Under the pieces are notes generated by a model that worked only from the letters and a program-made list of their open reading frames with translations, made no database searches and was not told the DNA's origin. 64,000 nt of DNA from Comamonas testosteroni (lineage in GTDB: Bacteria > Pseudomonadota > Gammaproteobacteria > Burkholderiales > Burkholderiaceae_C). The stretch spans positions 1 to 64,000 of the forward strand of contig NZ_KZ984441.1 of NCBI RefSeq assembly GCF_003569915.1, written 5' to 3'. The stretch's first letter is position 1. Every line of letters begins with the position of its first letter. The position numbers and the translations under genes were made by a program. Positions 8,458-17,330 of the stretch are shown here, in pieces.

Positions 8458-10002
8458 TCATCCAGCCTGCATCAGCGCGCGCCGGTACTGCAAAGCCTCT
8501 GCCACATGGGCCTGGGCGATGGTGTCAGATCCTGTCAGATCGGCAATGGTGCGCGCCACCTTTAGCGCGCGGTGCGTGCCGCGCGCTGACCAGCCCAGAC
8601 GCGCGGCGGCCTTGTGGGCAAAGGCCAGCGCCTCGGGCTCCAGTTGCAGATGCGCATCAAGCTGCGCGCCTTGCAGCAAATGGTTGGGCATGCCCTGGCG
8701 CTGCAAGGCGCGTTCTCTGGCCTGGGTCACGCGTTGCTGCACGGCGGCGCTGCTTTCGCCTTCGGGTGCTGCCAGCAATTCCTCGGGCGGCAGGGCAGCG
8801 ACTTCCACATGCAGATCAATACGGTCCAGCAGCGGCCCGCTGATGCGTGCCTGATAGCGCGCGACCTGATCGGGTGTGCAGCGGCATTGCCGCACGCGCG
8901 AGCCCCAGTAGCCGCAGGGGCAGGGGTTCATGGCGGCAATGAGCTGAAAGCGCGCGGGGAACTCTGCCCGCTGCGCGGCTCTGACAATGGTGATGCGGCC
9001 CGTTTCCAGTGGTTCGCGCAAAGCTTCGAGCGCGCTTCTGGCGAATTCAGGAAGCTCATCAAGGAAAAGGGCTCCACAGTGCGCGTATGAAATCTCTCCC
9101 GGCCTTGGCGGCGAACCACCTCCCACCAGTGCGACCGAGCTGGCCGTGTGATGAGGCCCGGTAAACGGGCGCTGCCGCCATTGCTCTGGCGTAAAGCGGC
9201 CACTCAAGCTGGCGATGGCAGCGGCCTCCAGCGCTTCTTCATCCGTCATGGGTGGCAGCAGACCCGCAAAGCGCTGGGCCAGCATGGACTTTCCAGAACC
9301 CGGAGGCCCGATCATCAAGACCCCATGTGCGCCTGCTGCTGCAATTTCAAGAGCGCGCTTGGCCTGCATCTGGCCGCGCACTTCGCGCAGATCCAGGGTG
9401 TATGGGGCCGCAGTCGCTGGTCTGGCCTGCACTCGCTGCCATCCGTCTTCGGACTCCTCGCTTTCAGCCGCAGGCTGCGCATCATGGGCGATGAACTGTT
9501 TGACCACATCCAGCAGATGCCGGGCGCTAAAAACTTCTATGGCCGGGACAAAGGCCGCCTCCTGCGCGCTTTCTGGTGGCAGTACCAGGCGCACGTTTTG
9601 CTGCTGACGTTGCAGTGCCAGCGCCGTGGCCAGTGCTCCGCGCACAGGGCGCAAAGCGCCGGTCAGCGAGAGTTCGCCTGCAAATTCATAGTCGGCCAGT
9701 CTTGCCGCTTCTATCTGACCACTGGCGGCCAGAATGCCAAGCGCGATGGGCAGGTCAAAGCGCCCTGAATCCTTGGGCAGATCAGCCGGCGCGAGGTTGA
9801 CGGTGATCCGCTTGTTGTTCGGGAATTCAAGCCCCGCGTTGACGATTGCGGCACGCACGCGCTCTCGCGCTTCCTTGACTTCCACGTCGGCGAGCCCGAC
9901 CAGGGTGAACGACGGCAGGCCATTGGCCAGATGGACTTCCACAGTGACGCTGGGTGCATCCAGCCCCAGCAGGGCGCGACTTTGAACCAGGGCCAGTCCC
10001 AT
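8458..10002 (-). CDS. comM: YifB/ComM-family Mg-chelatase-like AAA+ ATPase
   Basis: A 514-residue protein of the ComM family. Residues 1-150 form the Lon-protease-like ChlI domain (MGLALVQSRALLGLDAPSV, then ANGLPSFTLVGL). The AAA+ module has Walker A GPPGSGKSMLAQ near residue 235 and Walker B GALFLDELPEF. Next comes the zinc-like Cys block (NPCPCGYWGS then RQCRC), and the C-terminal Mg-chelatase helical domain ends the protein. ComM hexamers extend branches of incoming DNA during natural transformation. Length and motif order are standard. It may be cotranscribed with the small exported protein downstream. Confidence 0.93.
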   Translation of the reverse strand: MGLALVQSRALLGLDAPSVTVEVHLANGLPSFTLVGLADVEVKEARERVRAAIVNAGLEFPNNKRITVNLAPADLPKDSGRFDLPIALGILAASGQIEAARLADYEFAGELSLTGALRPVRGALATALALQRQQQNVRLVLPPESAQEAAFVPAIEVFSARHLLDVVKQFIAHDAQPAAESEESEDGWQRVQARPATAAPYTLDLREVRGQMQAKRALEIAAAGAHGVLMIGPPGSGKSMLAQRFAGLLPPMTDEEALEAAAIASLSGRFTPEQWRQRPFTGPHHTASSVALVGGGSPPRPGEISYAHCGALFLDELPEFARSALEALREPLETGRITIVRAAQRAEFPARFQLIAAMNPCPCGYWGSRVRQCRCTPDQVARYQARISGPLLDRIDLHVEVAALPPEELLAAPEGESSAAVQQRVTQARERALQRQGMPNHLLQGAQLDAHLQLEPEALAFAHKAAARLGWSARGTHRALKVARTIADLTGSDTIAQAHVAEALQYRRALMQAG

Positions 10003-10092
10003 GCTCGCCTCGTTGCAGTGATGTGTTGGGGCTCAGTATGCGCAAGCACCGCGTCGGGGCTATAGGGATTTGCGGCGAAGCAGGGCATGGGT

Positions 10093-10183
10093 TGCACCAA
10101 ATCAGTGCATGCATCGTGCCCTCACAGAGTCAAAGTCACCCGCACCAAAACCATGCGTACTGTGGCTGCGTCAATCTGGTGCG
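10093..10183. promoter_or_regulatory. Three NtrC-like enhancer sites
   Basis: NtrC binds TGCAC-N7-GTGCA dyads. A perfect copy is at 10093-10109 (TGCAC-CAAATCA-GTGCA). Two weaker copies with the same spacing follow: CGCAC-N7-ATGCG at 10141-10157 and TGCGT-N7-GTGCG at 10167-10183. The centres lie roughly 160-235 bp before the sigma-54 start point predicted downstream, the usual enhancer distance. The set is therefore likely to place the porin-glnK-amtB operon under nitrogen control. Confidence 0.75.
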
Positions 10184-10202
10184 AGTCATTACTGCGTTTC
10201 AA

Positions 10203-10252
10203 GTATCTGTCAGCATTGAATAAATTGATAGCTGGATGCCTATATGAATAAT
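10203..10252 (+). repeat. Copy of the dispersed hairpin repeat (copy 2)
   Basis: The sequence ATTGATAGCTGGATGCC followed by TATATGAATAATGGAACTG and a short T-tract matches the outline of the other copies (TAGCT, middle stem, GGAC/GGAA arm). It lies inside the 372-bp region between comM and the porin gene, between the NtrC-like sites and the sigma-54 promoter. It is more degenerate than copies 3, 4 and 6. Confidence 0.45.
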
Positions 10253-10310
10253 GGAACTGAGCACAATTTGAGTGGAAATTAGGGCTTTGGAAACAAGCGT
10301 AAACGGAACT

Positions 10311-10325
10311 TGGCACGGTCTGTGC
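10311..10325 (+). promoter_or_regulatory. Sigma-54 (RpoN) promoter of the porin-glnK-amtB operon
   Basis: TGGCACGGTCTGTGC matches the RpoN consensus TGGCACG-N4-TTGC at all positions except one T, with the invariant GG (-24) and GC (-12) exactly eleven bases apart. It lies 50 bases before the porin start and downstream of NtrC-like enhancer sites. Together they predict strong induction under nitrogen limitation. Confidence 0.85.
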
Positions 10326-10374
10326 TTTTAACGGTTTGTCTAAAAAACTTTTTTACAAAACCGGAGGAACCAGA

Positions 10375-11127
10375 ATGCCAAGTACCGCTACCAGCCGTTT
10401 CAAAACCTTCGCCAAAACTGCTGCTCTGGCCTGCGTCGTTGCTGCACCCATGTGGGCCCATGCCCAGTTGACCGCCAACGTCGCGCTGACGACCAACTAC
10501 AAGTTCCGTGGTCAGGACCAGGATGCCAGCCGCAACAAGGCCGTCAAGCCTGCGCTGCAAGGTGGTTTTGACTATGCCTTCGGTGAAAGCGGCTTCTATG
10601 TGGGCAACTGGAATTCTTCCGTGGACTGGCTGCACGGCAACTCGCTGGAATCCGACTTCTACGGCGGCTACAAGTTCAAGGCTGGCGACATTGACTGGGA
10701 TGTGGGCGCGCTGACCTATGTCTACTCCGGCAACGCCCGCGGCAACACGACGGAAATCTACGGCTCCGGCACTTACGGTCCCTTCACCGCCAAGTACTCG
10801 CACACGATTTCCAAGGACTACTTCAACTGGGCCGGTGCCAAGGACGGCTCGGGTCTGAAGGGCCGCAACACCGGTTATCTGCAGTTCTCCTACAGCCAGG
10901 AAGTCGCCCCCAAGGTGACATTGAAGGCATCGCTGGGCTACACGCATTTCTCCAGCGACATCAAGAACCTGGGTGTGCCCAACTACATCGATTACAGCGT
11001 GGGTGGTGCCTATGACCTGGGCAATGGTTTCTCTGCCGCAGCGGCTGTGACCGGCGCCAACAAGAAGGCCTATTTCGGCGATGTGAACAAGGCTCGTCTG
11101 ATTCTGACGCTGGCCAAGACCTTTTAA
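10375..11127 (+). CDS. TorF-family outer-membrane porin
   Basis: A 250-residue precursor with a signal peptide (about residues 1-30, cleaved after WAHA before QLTANVALTT). The mature chain has the alternating pattern of a small beta-barrel and ends in Phe, as outer-membrane proteins do. NVALTTNYKFRGQDQ at its start is typical of the family annotated TorF or Gcw_chp. I chose the ATG at 10375, preceded by GGAGGA; a TTG at 10336 is in frame but lies before the ribosome site. It is the first gene of the operon with glnK (19 bp downstream) and amtB, behind the sigma-54 promoter, so it probably helps small nitrogen compounds cross the outer membrane. Substrate is inferred. Confidence 0.88.
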   Translation: MPSTATSRFKTFAKTAALACVVAAPMWAHAQLTANVALTTNYKFRGQDQDASRNKAVKPALQGGFDYAFGESGFYVGNWNSSVDWLHGNSLESDFYGGYKFKAGDIDWDVGALTYVYSGNARGNTTEIYGSGTYGPFTAKYSHTISKDYFNWAGAKDGSGLKGRNTGYLQFSYSQEVAPKVTLKASLGYTHFSSDIKNLGVPNYIDYSVGGAYDLGNGFSAAAAVTGANKKAYFGDVNKARLILTLAKTF

Positions 11128-11484
<357 letters not shown>

Positions 11485-11490
11485 GAGTTC

Positions 11491-11573
11491 CCCCCTGAGC
11501 CGCTTTGCGGCTTCCCCCCGAGGGGGACGATGGCTTCGCGGCGGGGCGGCCCTTGCTGGCCATCTCTCTGACG
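11491..11573 (+). repeat. GC-rich three-stem element, copy R1
   Basis: The element starts six bases after the glnK stop. Stem one is GCCGC (11499-11503) with GCGGC (11507-11511) around TTT. Stem two is a C-run against GAGGGGG. Stem three is GATGGC (11529-11534) with GCCATC (11559-11564), enclosing CGGGGCGGCCCTTG. The same layout, with compensating changes in the stems, recurs at 12961 and 38661. It lies between glnK and amtB and may affect transcript processing or partial termination. Confidence 0.85.
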
Positions 11574-11606
11574 CCAAAGTTGGGTGATTAAACAAGGAAA
11601 TTTGTC

Positions 11607-12959
11607 ATGACGAAGAAACTTTTGAGTGCAGGCCTTGGACTGGGTCTGCTGGCCGCAGGTGCCTCGGCATTTGCACAGGAAGGCGCAGCGGCTGCGGCAG
11701 CCGCAGCCCCGGCAGTGGCCGCTGCCGTGGAAGCCGTGCCCACGCTGAGCGCTGGTGACACAGCCTGGATGCTGACATCGACCATGCTGGTGATCTTGAT
11801 GATCATCCCCGGCCTGGCCCTGTTCTACGGTGGTCTGGTGCGCAGCAAGAATATGCTGTCCGTGCTGGCTCAAGTGTTTGTGATCTTCTCGCTGATTACC
11901 GTGCTGTGGGCCATCTATGGCTACACGCTGGCTTTCGGTGGCGAAGGCAAGTTCTTTGGCAGCTTCGACAAGCTGTTCCTCATGGGCATCACGCCGGACA
12001 CGCTGTCCAGCATGCTCAAGACGATTCCCGAGTACGTGTTCGTGGCCTTCCAGTCCACCTTCGCCGCCATCACCGTGGCGCTGATCGTGGGAGCGTTCGC
12101 CGAGCGCATCAAGTTCGCGGCCGTGATCGTGTTCTCCGTGCTGTGGTTCACCTTCTCCTACGTGCCCATGGCTCACATGGTCTGGGGCGGTGGTCTGCTG
12201 GGTGCTGACGGTGCTCTGGACTTCGCTGGCGGTACCGTGGTGCACATCAACGCCGCTGTAGCCGGTCTGGTCGGTGCCTACATGCTGGGCAAGCGTATCG
12301 GTTTCGGCAAGGAAGCTCTGCCTCCTCACAGCCTGACACTGACCATGGTGGGCGCTTCGCTGCTGTGGGTGGGTTGGTTCGGCTTCAACGCTGGCTCCGC
12401 CGGTGCTGCCAACGGCGCTGCCGGTCTGGCCTTCATCAACACCATTCTGGCAACCGGCGCTGCCGCCATCGCCTGGATTGCCGCTGAAGCGCTGATCCGT
12501 GGCAAGGCTTCCATGCTGGGTGCTGCTTCCGGTGCCGTGGCGGGTCTGGTGACCATCACCCCCGCCGCTGGCTTTGTCGGCCCCATGGGCTCCATTGTCA
12601 TGGGCATCATCGCTGGCCCTCTGTGCTTCTGGGGCGTGTCCGGCCTCAAGCGCCTGCTGAAGGTGGACGACGTGTGCGACGTGTTCGGCGTGCACGGTGT
12701 GGGCGGTATCCTGGGTGCCATCCTGACCGGCGTGTTCTGCGCCAAGGGTCTGGGCGGTGTAGAGCCCGAAGGCTACAACATGGCTCACCAAGTGTGGGTG
12801 CAGCTCGAAAGCGTGCTGGTGACCATTGTCTGGTCCGGCGTGGTTTCCTTCGTGGCCTTCAAGATTGCAGCTCTGACTGTGGGTCTGCGTGTCTCGGAAG
12901 AGTCTGAGCGCCAAGGTCTGGACATCTCTTCCCATGGGGAGGTCGCATATACACGCTAA
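11607..12959 (+). CDS. amtB: Ammonium transporter AmtB
   Basis: A 450-residue ammonium channel made with an N-terminal signal peptide (cleaved near ASAFAQ), then an Ala-rich linker and eleven transmembrane helices. Family hallmarks are DTAWMLTSTMLVILMIIPG, the LFYGGLVRSKN loop, DFAGGTVVHINAAVAGLVGA with a pore His, and DVFGVHGVGGILGA with the second pore His. The C-terminal tail SEESERQGLDISSHGE is the GlnK-binding region. It is the third gene of the nitrogen operon. A structured repeat and then a rho-independent terminator follow. Confidence 0.96.
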   Translation: MTKKLLSAGLGLGLLAAGASAFAQEGAAAAAAAAPAVAAAVEAVPTLSAGDTAWMLTSTMLVILMIIPGLALFYGGLVRSKNMLSVLAQVFVIFSLITVLWAIYGYTLAFGGEGKFFGSFDKLFLMGITPDTLSSMLKTIPEYVFVAFQSTFAAITVALIVGAFAERIKFAAVIVFSVLWFTFSYVPMAHMVWGGGLLGADGALDFAGGTVVHINAAVAGLVGAYMLGKRIGFGKEALPPHSLTLTMVGASLLWVGWFGFNAGSAGAANGAAGLAFINTILATGAAAIAWIAAEALIRGKASMLGAASGAVAGLVTITPAAGFVGPMGSIVMGIIAGPLCFWGVSGLKRLLKVDDVCDVFGVHGVGGILGAILTGVFCAKGLGGVEPEGYNMAHQVWVQLESVLVTIVWSGVVSFVAFKIAALTVGLRVSEESERQGLDISSHGEVAYTR

Positions 12960-13040
12960 CCCCCTGAGGCGCTTTGCGCCTTCCCCCTGAGAGGGGGACG
13001 ACACCTTCGCTGCGGGGCGGCCCTTGTTCGGTGTCTCTGA
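12960..13040 (+). repeat. GC-rich three-stem element, copy R2
   Basis: It begins directly at the amtB stop. Stem one is GGCGC (12968-12972) with GCGCC (12976-12980) around TTT. Stem two pairs CCCCC with GGGGG around TGAGA. Stem three is GACACC (13000-13005) with GGTGTC (13030-13035) enclosing TGCGGGGCGGCCCTTG. Compared with R1, both arms of stems one and three differ but still pair. This suggests selection on structure. Confidence 0.85.
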
Positions 13041-13121
13041 CCCAGAGATGCTCCCATCGCAAGCCAGCCACCCTGTAAGCACGGCAAGTCCACTTCTTCG
13101 CAAGTTCAGTTTCATTACGTT

Positions 13122-13151
13122 GCCCCGCAGTGCAAGCTGCGGGGCTTTTTT
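13122..13151 (+). terminator. Rho-independent terminator after amtB
   Basis: GCCCCGCAG (13122-13130) pairs perfectly with CTGCGGGGC (13137-13145) around a six-base loop and is followed by TTTTTTA. It closes the porin-glnK-amtB transcript 160 bases after the amtB stop. Confidence 0.92.
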
Positions 13152-13217
13152 ATTCATGCAGGCGTTTCAAAAAAATCAAAGCCCGAGCAGCCCCCACAAG
13201 CGAGGTCAGCCGCTACC

Positions 13218-14378
13218 ATGCAAGCCATGGATTCAGCCACCAGCCAAATCAAAAATATCAGCGAGCGCATTCGCGCCGCTGCCAGAGACAAGACGCTGCT
13301 TCGCATCTGCGGCAGCGGCAGCAAGGACTTTTATGGTCTGGGCCTTCAGGGCGAGCCACTGTCCACCCAAGAACTAAACGGCATCGTCAGCTACGAACCT
13401 AGCGAGCTGGTCGTCACCGTGCGCGCCGGCACGCCGCTGGCCGAGCTGGAGGCGCTGCTGGCCGCACAAGGCCAGTGCCTGGCCTTTGAGCCTCCGCACT
13501 TCGGCCCCAACAGTACCGTGGGCGGCATGGTGGCCGCTGGCCTGTCCGGCCCCTCGCGCGCCAATGTGGGGGCGGTGCGTGACTTTGTGCTGGGTCTGGA
13601 GATGATCAACGGCCAGGGCGAAGTGCTGCGCTACGGCGGCCAGGTCATGAAGAATGTGGCGGGCTACGATGTCTCCCGCCTCATGGCGGCCAGCTGGGGC
13701 ACGCTGGGCGTAATTACCGAGGTCAGCCTCAAGGTGCTGCCCGTCGCCCCTGCGGAGGCCACGCTGCGCTTTCAAAGCTGCAGCCGGCAGCAGGCGCTGG
13801 AATGGCTCAACCACTGGGGCGGCCAGCCGTTGCCCCTCAGTGCCAGCAACTGGCTGCAGGATGGCGACGGCGGCACGCTCTACCTGCGTCTGCGCGGCGC
13901 GCGCGCTGCCGTGCACTCGGCCAGCCTGCGACTGGGTGGCGAGCGCCTCGATAACGACGCAGACCGTGACGTAATTGCTGCCGACTGGCGCGCCAGCCGC
14001 GATCTGAGCCTGCCCTGGTTCAAAAACCGCGCTGCAGACCACTGCCTGTGGCGTCTGTCCGTGCCTTCCACCACGCCGCCGCTAGCCCTGCCTGCGGGCG
14101 CAGTGGGCCCGTTCATCGACTGGCATGGCGCGCAGCGCTGGGTGCAAGCACCGCGCTCTGCCGCTGAGCAGCTGCAAAAGCTGGCCCAGTCCGTGGGCGG
14201 TTCCGCTACTCTTTTCAGAGCTGAAAGCCCAGATCAAATATCGGGTATCAGCGATTTTGATGTGCATGCGCAAACCAGCGCAGCCGGTCGCACATCGGCG
14301 CAGATTCACGCCCGCCTCAAGCAGGCGTTTGACCCGGCTGGCATTCTGAATGCGGGCCGCATCTCGGCGAATTGGTAA
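13218..14378 (+). CDS. glcE: Glycolate oxidase FAD-binding subunit GlcE
   Basis: A 386-residue FAD_binding_4 protein, homologous to GlcE of the glycolate oxidase complex (GlcDEF), which oxidises glycolate to glyoxylate at the membrane. The FAD site shows VRAGTPLAELEALL, FGPNSTVGGMVAAGLSGP, GAVRDFVLGLEMINGQG and VMKNVAGYDVSRLM, the usual GlcE blocks. Length is normal. No good ribosome site precedes the ATG at 13218; a second ATG is at 13227. glcF follows after 18 bp. The expected partner glcD is not upstream; amtB and a terminator are there instead. Confidence 0.92.
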   Translation: MQAMDSATSQIKNISERIRAAARDKTLLRICGSGSKDFYGLGLQGEPLSTQELNGIVSYEPSELVVTVRAGTPLAELEALLAAQGQCLAFEPPHFGPNSTVGGMVAAGLSGPSRANVGAVRDFVLGLEMINGQGEVLRYGGQVMKNVAGYDVSRLMAASWGTLGVITEVSLKVLPVAPAEATLRFQSCSRQQALEWLNHWGGQPLPLSASNWLQDGDGGTLYLRLRGARAAVHSASLRLGGERLDNDADRDVIAADWRASRDLSLPWFKNRAADHCLWRLSVPSTTPPLALPAGAVGPFIDWHGAQRWVQAPRSAAEQLQKLAQSVGGSATLFRAESPDQISGISDFDVHAQTSAAGRTSAQIHARLKQAFDPAGILNAGRISANW

Positions 14379-14396
14379 GAACAAGGAAGACAAGGC

Positions 14397-15653
14397 ATGC
14401 AAACCAATCTCGCCCCCGAATACCGCGCCACGCCTGAAGGCCAGGAAGCCGAAGCCATTTTGCGCAAATGCGTGCACTGCGGCTTTTGCACCGCCACCTG
14501 CCCCACCTATCAGACGCTGGGTGACGAGCTGGACGGCCCGCGTGGCCGCATCTACCTCATCAAGCAGGTGCTGGAAGGGCAAAAGCCTACGCGCTCCACG
14601 CAGCAGCACCTGGACCGCTGCCTGACCTGCCGCAACTGCGAATCCACCTGCCCCAGCGGCGTGCAGTACGGCCATCTGGTCGATATTGGCCGCAAGATTG
14701 TGGACGAGCAGGTCGAGCGCCCCACGGGCGAGAAGCTGCAGCGCTGGCTGCTCAAGGAGGGCATGAACTCCTCGCTGTTCGCGCCTGCGCTCAAAGTCGG
14801 TCGTGCCGTCAAAGGGCTGCTGCCAGAATCACTGGCCGAGAAAATTCCTGCAGCGCAGGAAAGCGGCGCCTGGCCCACGCGTGAACATGCGCGCAAGGTG
14901 CTGCTGCTGGCCGGCTGCGTGCAGCCCGCAATGATGCCGCGCATCAACTTCGCCACGGCGCGCGTGCTGGACGCCGCAGGCGTGCAGACCGTGATTGCCG
15001 ACAAGGCCGGTTGCTGCGGCGCGGTGAAGTTTCACCTCAACGATCAGGACGGCGGCAAGGCCCAGATGCGCGCCAATATCGACGCCTGGTGGCCGCTGGT
15101 CGAGCGTGGCGAGGTCGAGGCGATTGTGATGAACGCCTCGGGCTGCGGCGCAACCGTCAAGGAATACGGCCATCTGCTGCGCAACGAGCCGCAATATGCC
15201 GAAAAAGCCGCGCGCATCAGCGCGCTGACCAAGGATTTGAGCGAGCTGCTGCCCGCCATGCTGCCCGAGCTGGTAGGCAAGCTCAAAGACCAGATCAAGG
15301 CTCCCAAAGCCCCTGTGGCCTACCACCCGCCTTGCACGCTGCAGCATGGCCAGAAGCTGCGTGGCAGTGTGGAAGGCGCGATGCGCGAGCTGGGCTTTGA
15401 TGTGCGCGTAGCGCGGACTGAGTCACACCTTTGCTGCGGCTCGGCAGGCACCTACTCCGTGCTGCAGCCCGAAATCTCGCACCAGCTGCGCGACCGCAAG
15501 ATTGCCGCGCTGGATGAGCCTTTTGCGCCCGCCAAGCCAACGGCCATTCTGTCGGCCAATATGGGCTGCATCGTGCACCTGCAAAACGGCACCGATGTAC
15601 CCGTGATGCACTGGGTGGAGCTGCTCGATCAATCACTTGCGAAAGTAGCTTGA
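14397..15653 (+). CDS. glcF: Glycolate oxidase iron-sulfur subunit GlcF
   Basis: A 418-residue protein with two N-terminal [4Fe-4S] motifs, CVHCGFCTATCP near residue 22 and CLTCRNCESTCP near residue 65. Two CCG-type cysteine domains follow (CCGAVKFHL and LCCGSAGTY), the heterodisulfide-reductase-like repeats of GlcF. ACA AGG AAG upstream supplies a ribosome site. It passes electrons from the flavin subunits to the respiratory chain. It forms a two-gene unit with glcE. Confidence 0.95.
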   Translation: MQTNLAPEYRATPEGQEAEAILRKCVHCGFCTATCPTYQTLGDELDGPRGRIYLIKQVLEGQKPTRSTQQHLDRCLTCRNCESTCPSGVQYGHLVDIGRKIVDEQVERPTGEKLQRWLLKEGMNSSLFAPALKVGRAVKGLLPESLAEKIPAAQESGAWPTREHARKVLLLAGCVQPAMMPRINFATARVLDAAGVQTVIADKAGCCGAVKFHLNDQDGGKAQMRANIDAWWPLVERGEVEAIVMNASGCGATVKEYGHLLRNEPQYAEKAARISALTKDLSELLPAMLPELVGKLKDQIKAPKAPVAYHPPCTLQHGQKLRGSVEGAMRELGFDVRVARTESHLCCGSAGTYSVLQPEISHQLRDRKIAALDEPFAPAKPTAILSANMGCIVHLQNGTDVPVMHWVELLDQSLAKVA

Positions 15654-15729
15654 CACCCCCGTTTGCCACTGCAGTTTGCAATGCTGGCATGATTGTGGGT
15701 TTTGTTCCCCCAAGCCCACGGGCTTTGCC

Positions 15730-16458
15730 ATGACTGAAATCGTGTCTGAACCACAAGAACAGAAGGCCCCGCAAGACCAGCAACAAGGTTCGCGCCGCAA
15801 TGACCAAGGTCGCGGCCGCGGTGGTCGTGGTCGCTCTGCGCCCGCTGCGCAGCAGGCCCCACGTCCCCAAAACCCGCTGCTGGAGCAACTGGCCCAATGG
15901 CACCCCGCTCTCTTTGGCGAGCAATTGCTGCCTCTCAAGCGCGGTATTTTTGAAGACCTCCTGGCCGCTCACCCCGAGCTGGAAAAGGACGCCCTCAAGA
16001 CCGCGCTGCAGCAGCACACCCGCTCTGGCCGCTATCTGGCAGCCATGGCCAGCGGTCAGGCCCGCCACGACCTGGCTGGTCAGCCCGTGGAAGCGACCTT
16101 GCCCGAGCATGTGCACCACGCGCTGATCGAAGTCTTCCGTCGCCGCCAGCAGCGCACGCAGGAAGACCTGACGCCCAAGCTGCGCAACCGCATCGTCATC
16201 GCCTACGAAGCCTCGGGCCTCTCGCGCGAGGACTATGCCGAGCGCGTGCATGGCCGTGACGAGAAGACCAATGCCCTGGTCGCCGACGCTCTGGCCGAAG
16301 CCGATGCCCGCGCCGCCAAGGACGAGGCGCTGCTGCGCTCCTTCACGCTCAGCGGCCAGACTTCCGAGCAGGAATTTGCCGAGATGTACGGCATGAACCC
16401 ACGCCAGGTCGCCCAGCAGCTGGAGCGCGCACGCCGCCGCCAGCAGCCCGCCGCCTGA
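15730..16458 (+). CDS. ProQ/FinO-domain RNA-binding protein
   Basis: The protein has 242 residues. A basic, Gln/Arg/Gly-rich tail (about residues 1-45, RRNDQGRGRGGRGR) precedes the ProQ/FinO domain (about 50-165, with PLKRGIFEDLLAAHPELEKDALKTAL and a basic patch around HTRSGRYLAAM). A charged helical C-terminal extension follows, ending in RQVAQQLERARRRQQPAA. These proteins bind structured RNAs and match small RNAs with targets. I use the ATG at 15730, since the in-frame codons before it read as non-coding. It is probably a single-gene unit. Confidence 0.85.
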   Translation: MTEIVSEPQEQKAPQDQQQGSRRNDQGRGRGGRGRSAPAAQQAPRPQNPLLEQLAQWHPALFGEQLLPLKRGIFEDLLAAHPELEKDALKTALQQHTRSGRYLAAMASGQARHDLAGQPVEATLPEHVHHALIEVFRRRQQRTQEDLTPKLRNRIVIAYEASGLSREDYAERVHGRDEKTNALVADALAEADARAAKDEALLRSFTLSGQTSEQEFAEMYGMNPRQVAQQLERARRRQQPAA

Positions 16459-16754
16459 TCGGGCTCACGATCGCCTTGTCCGGCTGCCCTGCGGCGCCGC
16501 ACGCAGCAGACGCTGCATCAAAGACCGCCACGGCCAGCGCTGCCTGCAGCCTGACTTTGGCGGCATACCTGTGCCAGAGAGCCAGCCCTGCCGCTTCCGC
16601 GGGAAATGCGCAGCCGCTGCCCTGAGACAGGCCCGAGGACGTTTTGCGCTTCCATGCCGCCAGCTCAGGCTGGCGTGGCAGCGTCTGCCGTGCGCGGGTC
16701 TCACTCTTTTCACAAAACCGCCGCACGGTTTTTTGAGGAAAGAAGGAGACTGGT

Positions 16755-17270
16755 ATGTGGCTGGGTTTGTCGCTGTTTTACGTGGGGGCGGTGCTGTTTC
16801 TCAACGGCCTGTGGATGCTGGGCCGGATTGCCGACAAGGAAATCTGGGTCATCAATATCTTCACGGGCGTGGTGTCGCTGTGCATTGGTCTGGCCAGCAT
16901 CTTCGGCCCGGCGGCAGACGCCGCCTCCGTCAAAAGTGGCGCGCTGACGCTGCTGTTTGCCTTTACCTATCTCTGGGTGGCTTTCAACCGCTTTACCGGA
17001 GCAGACGGACGCGGTCTGGGCTGGTTCAGCCTGTTTGTCGCCATTACCGCCGTACCCGTGGCGCTGGACACGCTGCTGAGCGCCCGCGGCGCGCTGGACT
17101 GGTGGATGGGCATCAACTGGGCCGCATGGGCCGTGCTGTGGGCGCTGTTCTTTGCGCTGCTGGCCCTCAAAAAGCCGCTTGAGCGCATGACGGGCTGGCT
17201 GTGCATTGCGCAAGGCGTGCTGACAGGCTGGATTCCTGGTTACCTGATATTGGCTGAAAAGCTGGTTTAG
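16755..17270 (+). CDS. AmiS/UreI-family urea or amide channel
   Basis: A 171-residue membrane protein with six hydrophobic segments, of the AmiS/UreI family. MWLGLSLFYVGAVLFLNGLW and the FTYLWVAFN block are typical, and the length matches AmiS. Family members carry urea or short-chain amides across the inner membrane. AGAAGGAGA upstream is a strong ribosome site. No amidase or urease gene is next to it. The preceding 296 bp hold no gene but a long GC-rich leader in which I see no known riboswitch. The stop codon merges into a dispersed hairpin repeat that can terminate transcription. Confidence 0.88.
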   Translation: MWLGLSLFYVGAVLFLNGLWMLGRIADKEIWVINIFTGVVSLCIGLASIFGPAADAASVKSGALTLLFAFTYLWVAFNRFTGADGRGLGWFSLFVAITAVPVALDTLLSARGALDWWMGINWAAWAVLWALFFALLALKKPLERMTGWLCIAQGVLTGWIPGYLILAEKLV

Positions 17271-17330
17271 CTATCAAAAACAGAGCTTCTTGCCTATATT
17301 GAATATAGACATGAAGCCTGTTTTTATGAT
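17264..17330. repeat. Copy of the dispersed hairpin repeat (copy 3), between convergent genes
   Basis: TAGCTATCAAAAACAGAGCTTC, a middle palindrome (TATATTGAATATA), then GACATGAAGCCTGTTTTTATG. AACAG...GAAGC blocks pair in an imperfect hairpin with A- and T-runs on opposite sides. It spans the gap between the stops of the AmiS gene and the convergent EamA gene, so it can serve as a two-way terminator. Confidence 0.7.

Noticed and set aside
14205..14260. Sequence inside glcE resembling the dispersed hairpin repeat
   Set aside because: It is in frame and codes for a normal-looking GlcE segment; the similarity is short and may be chance.
16640..16700. Sigma-54-like TGGCAGCGTCTGCC before the AmiS gene
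   Set aside because: The GG to GC distance is nine bases, not eleven, so it does not fit RpoN promoters.
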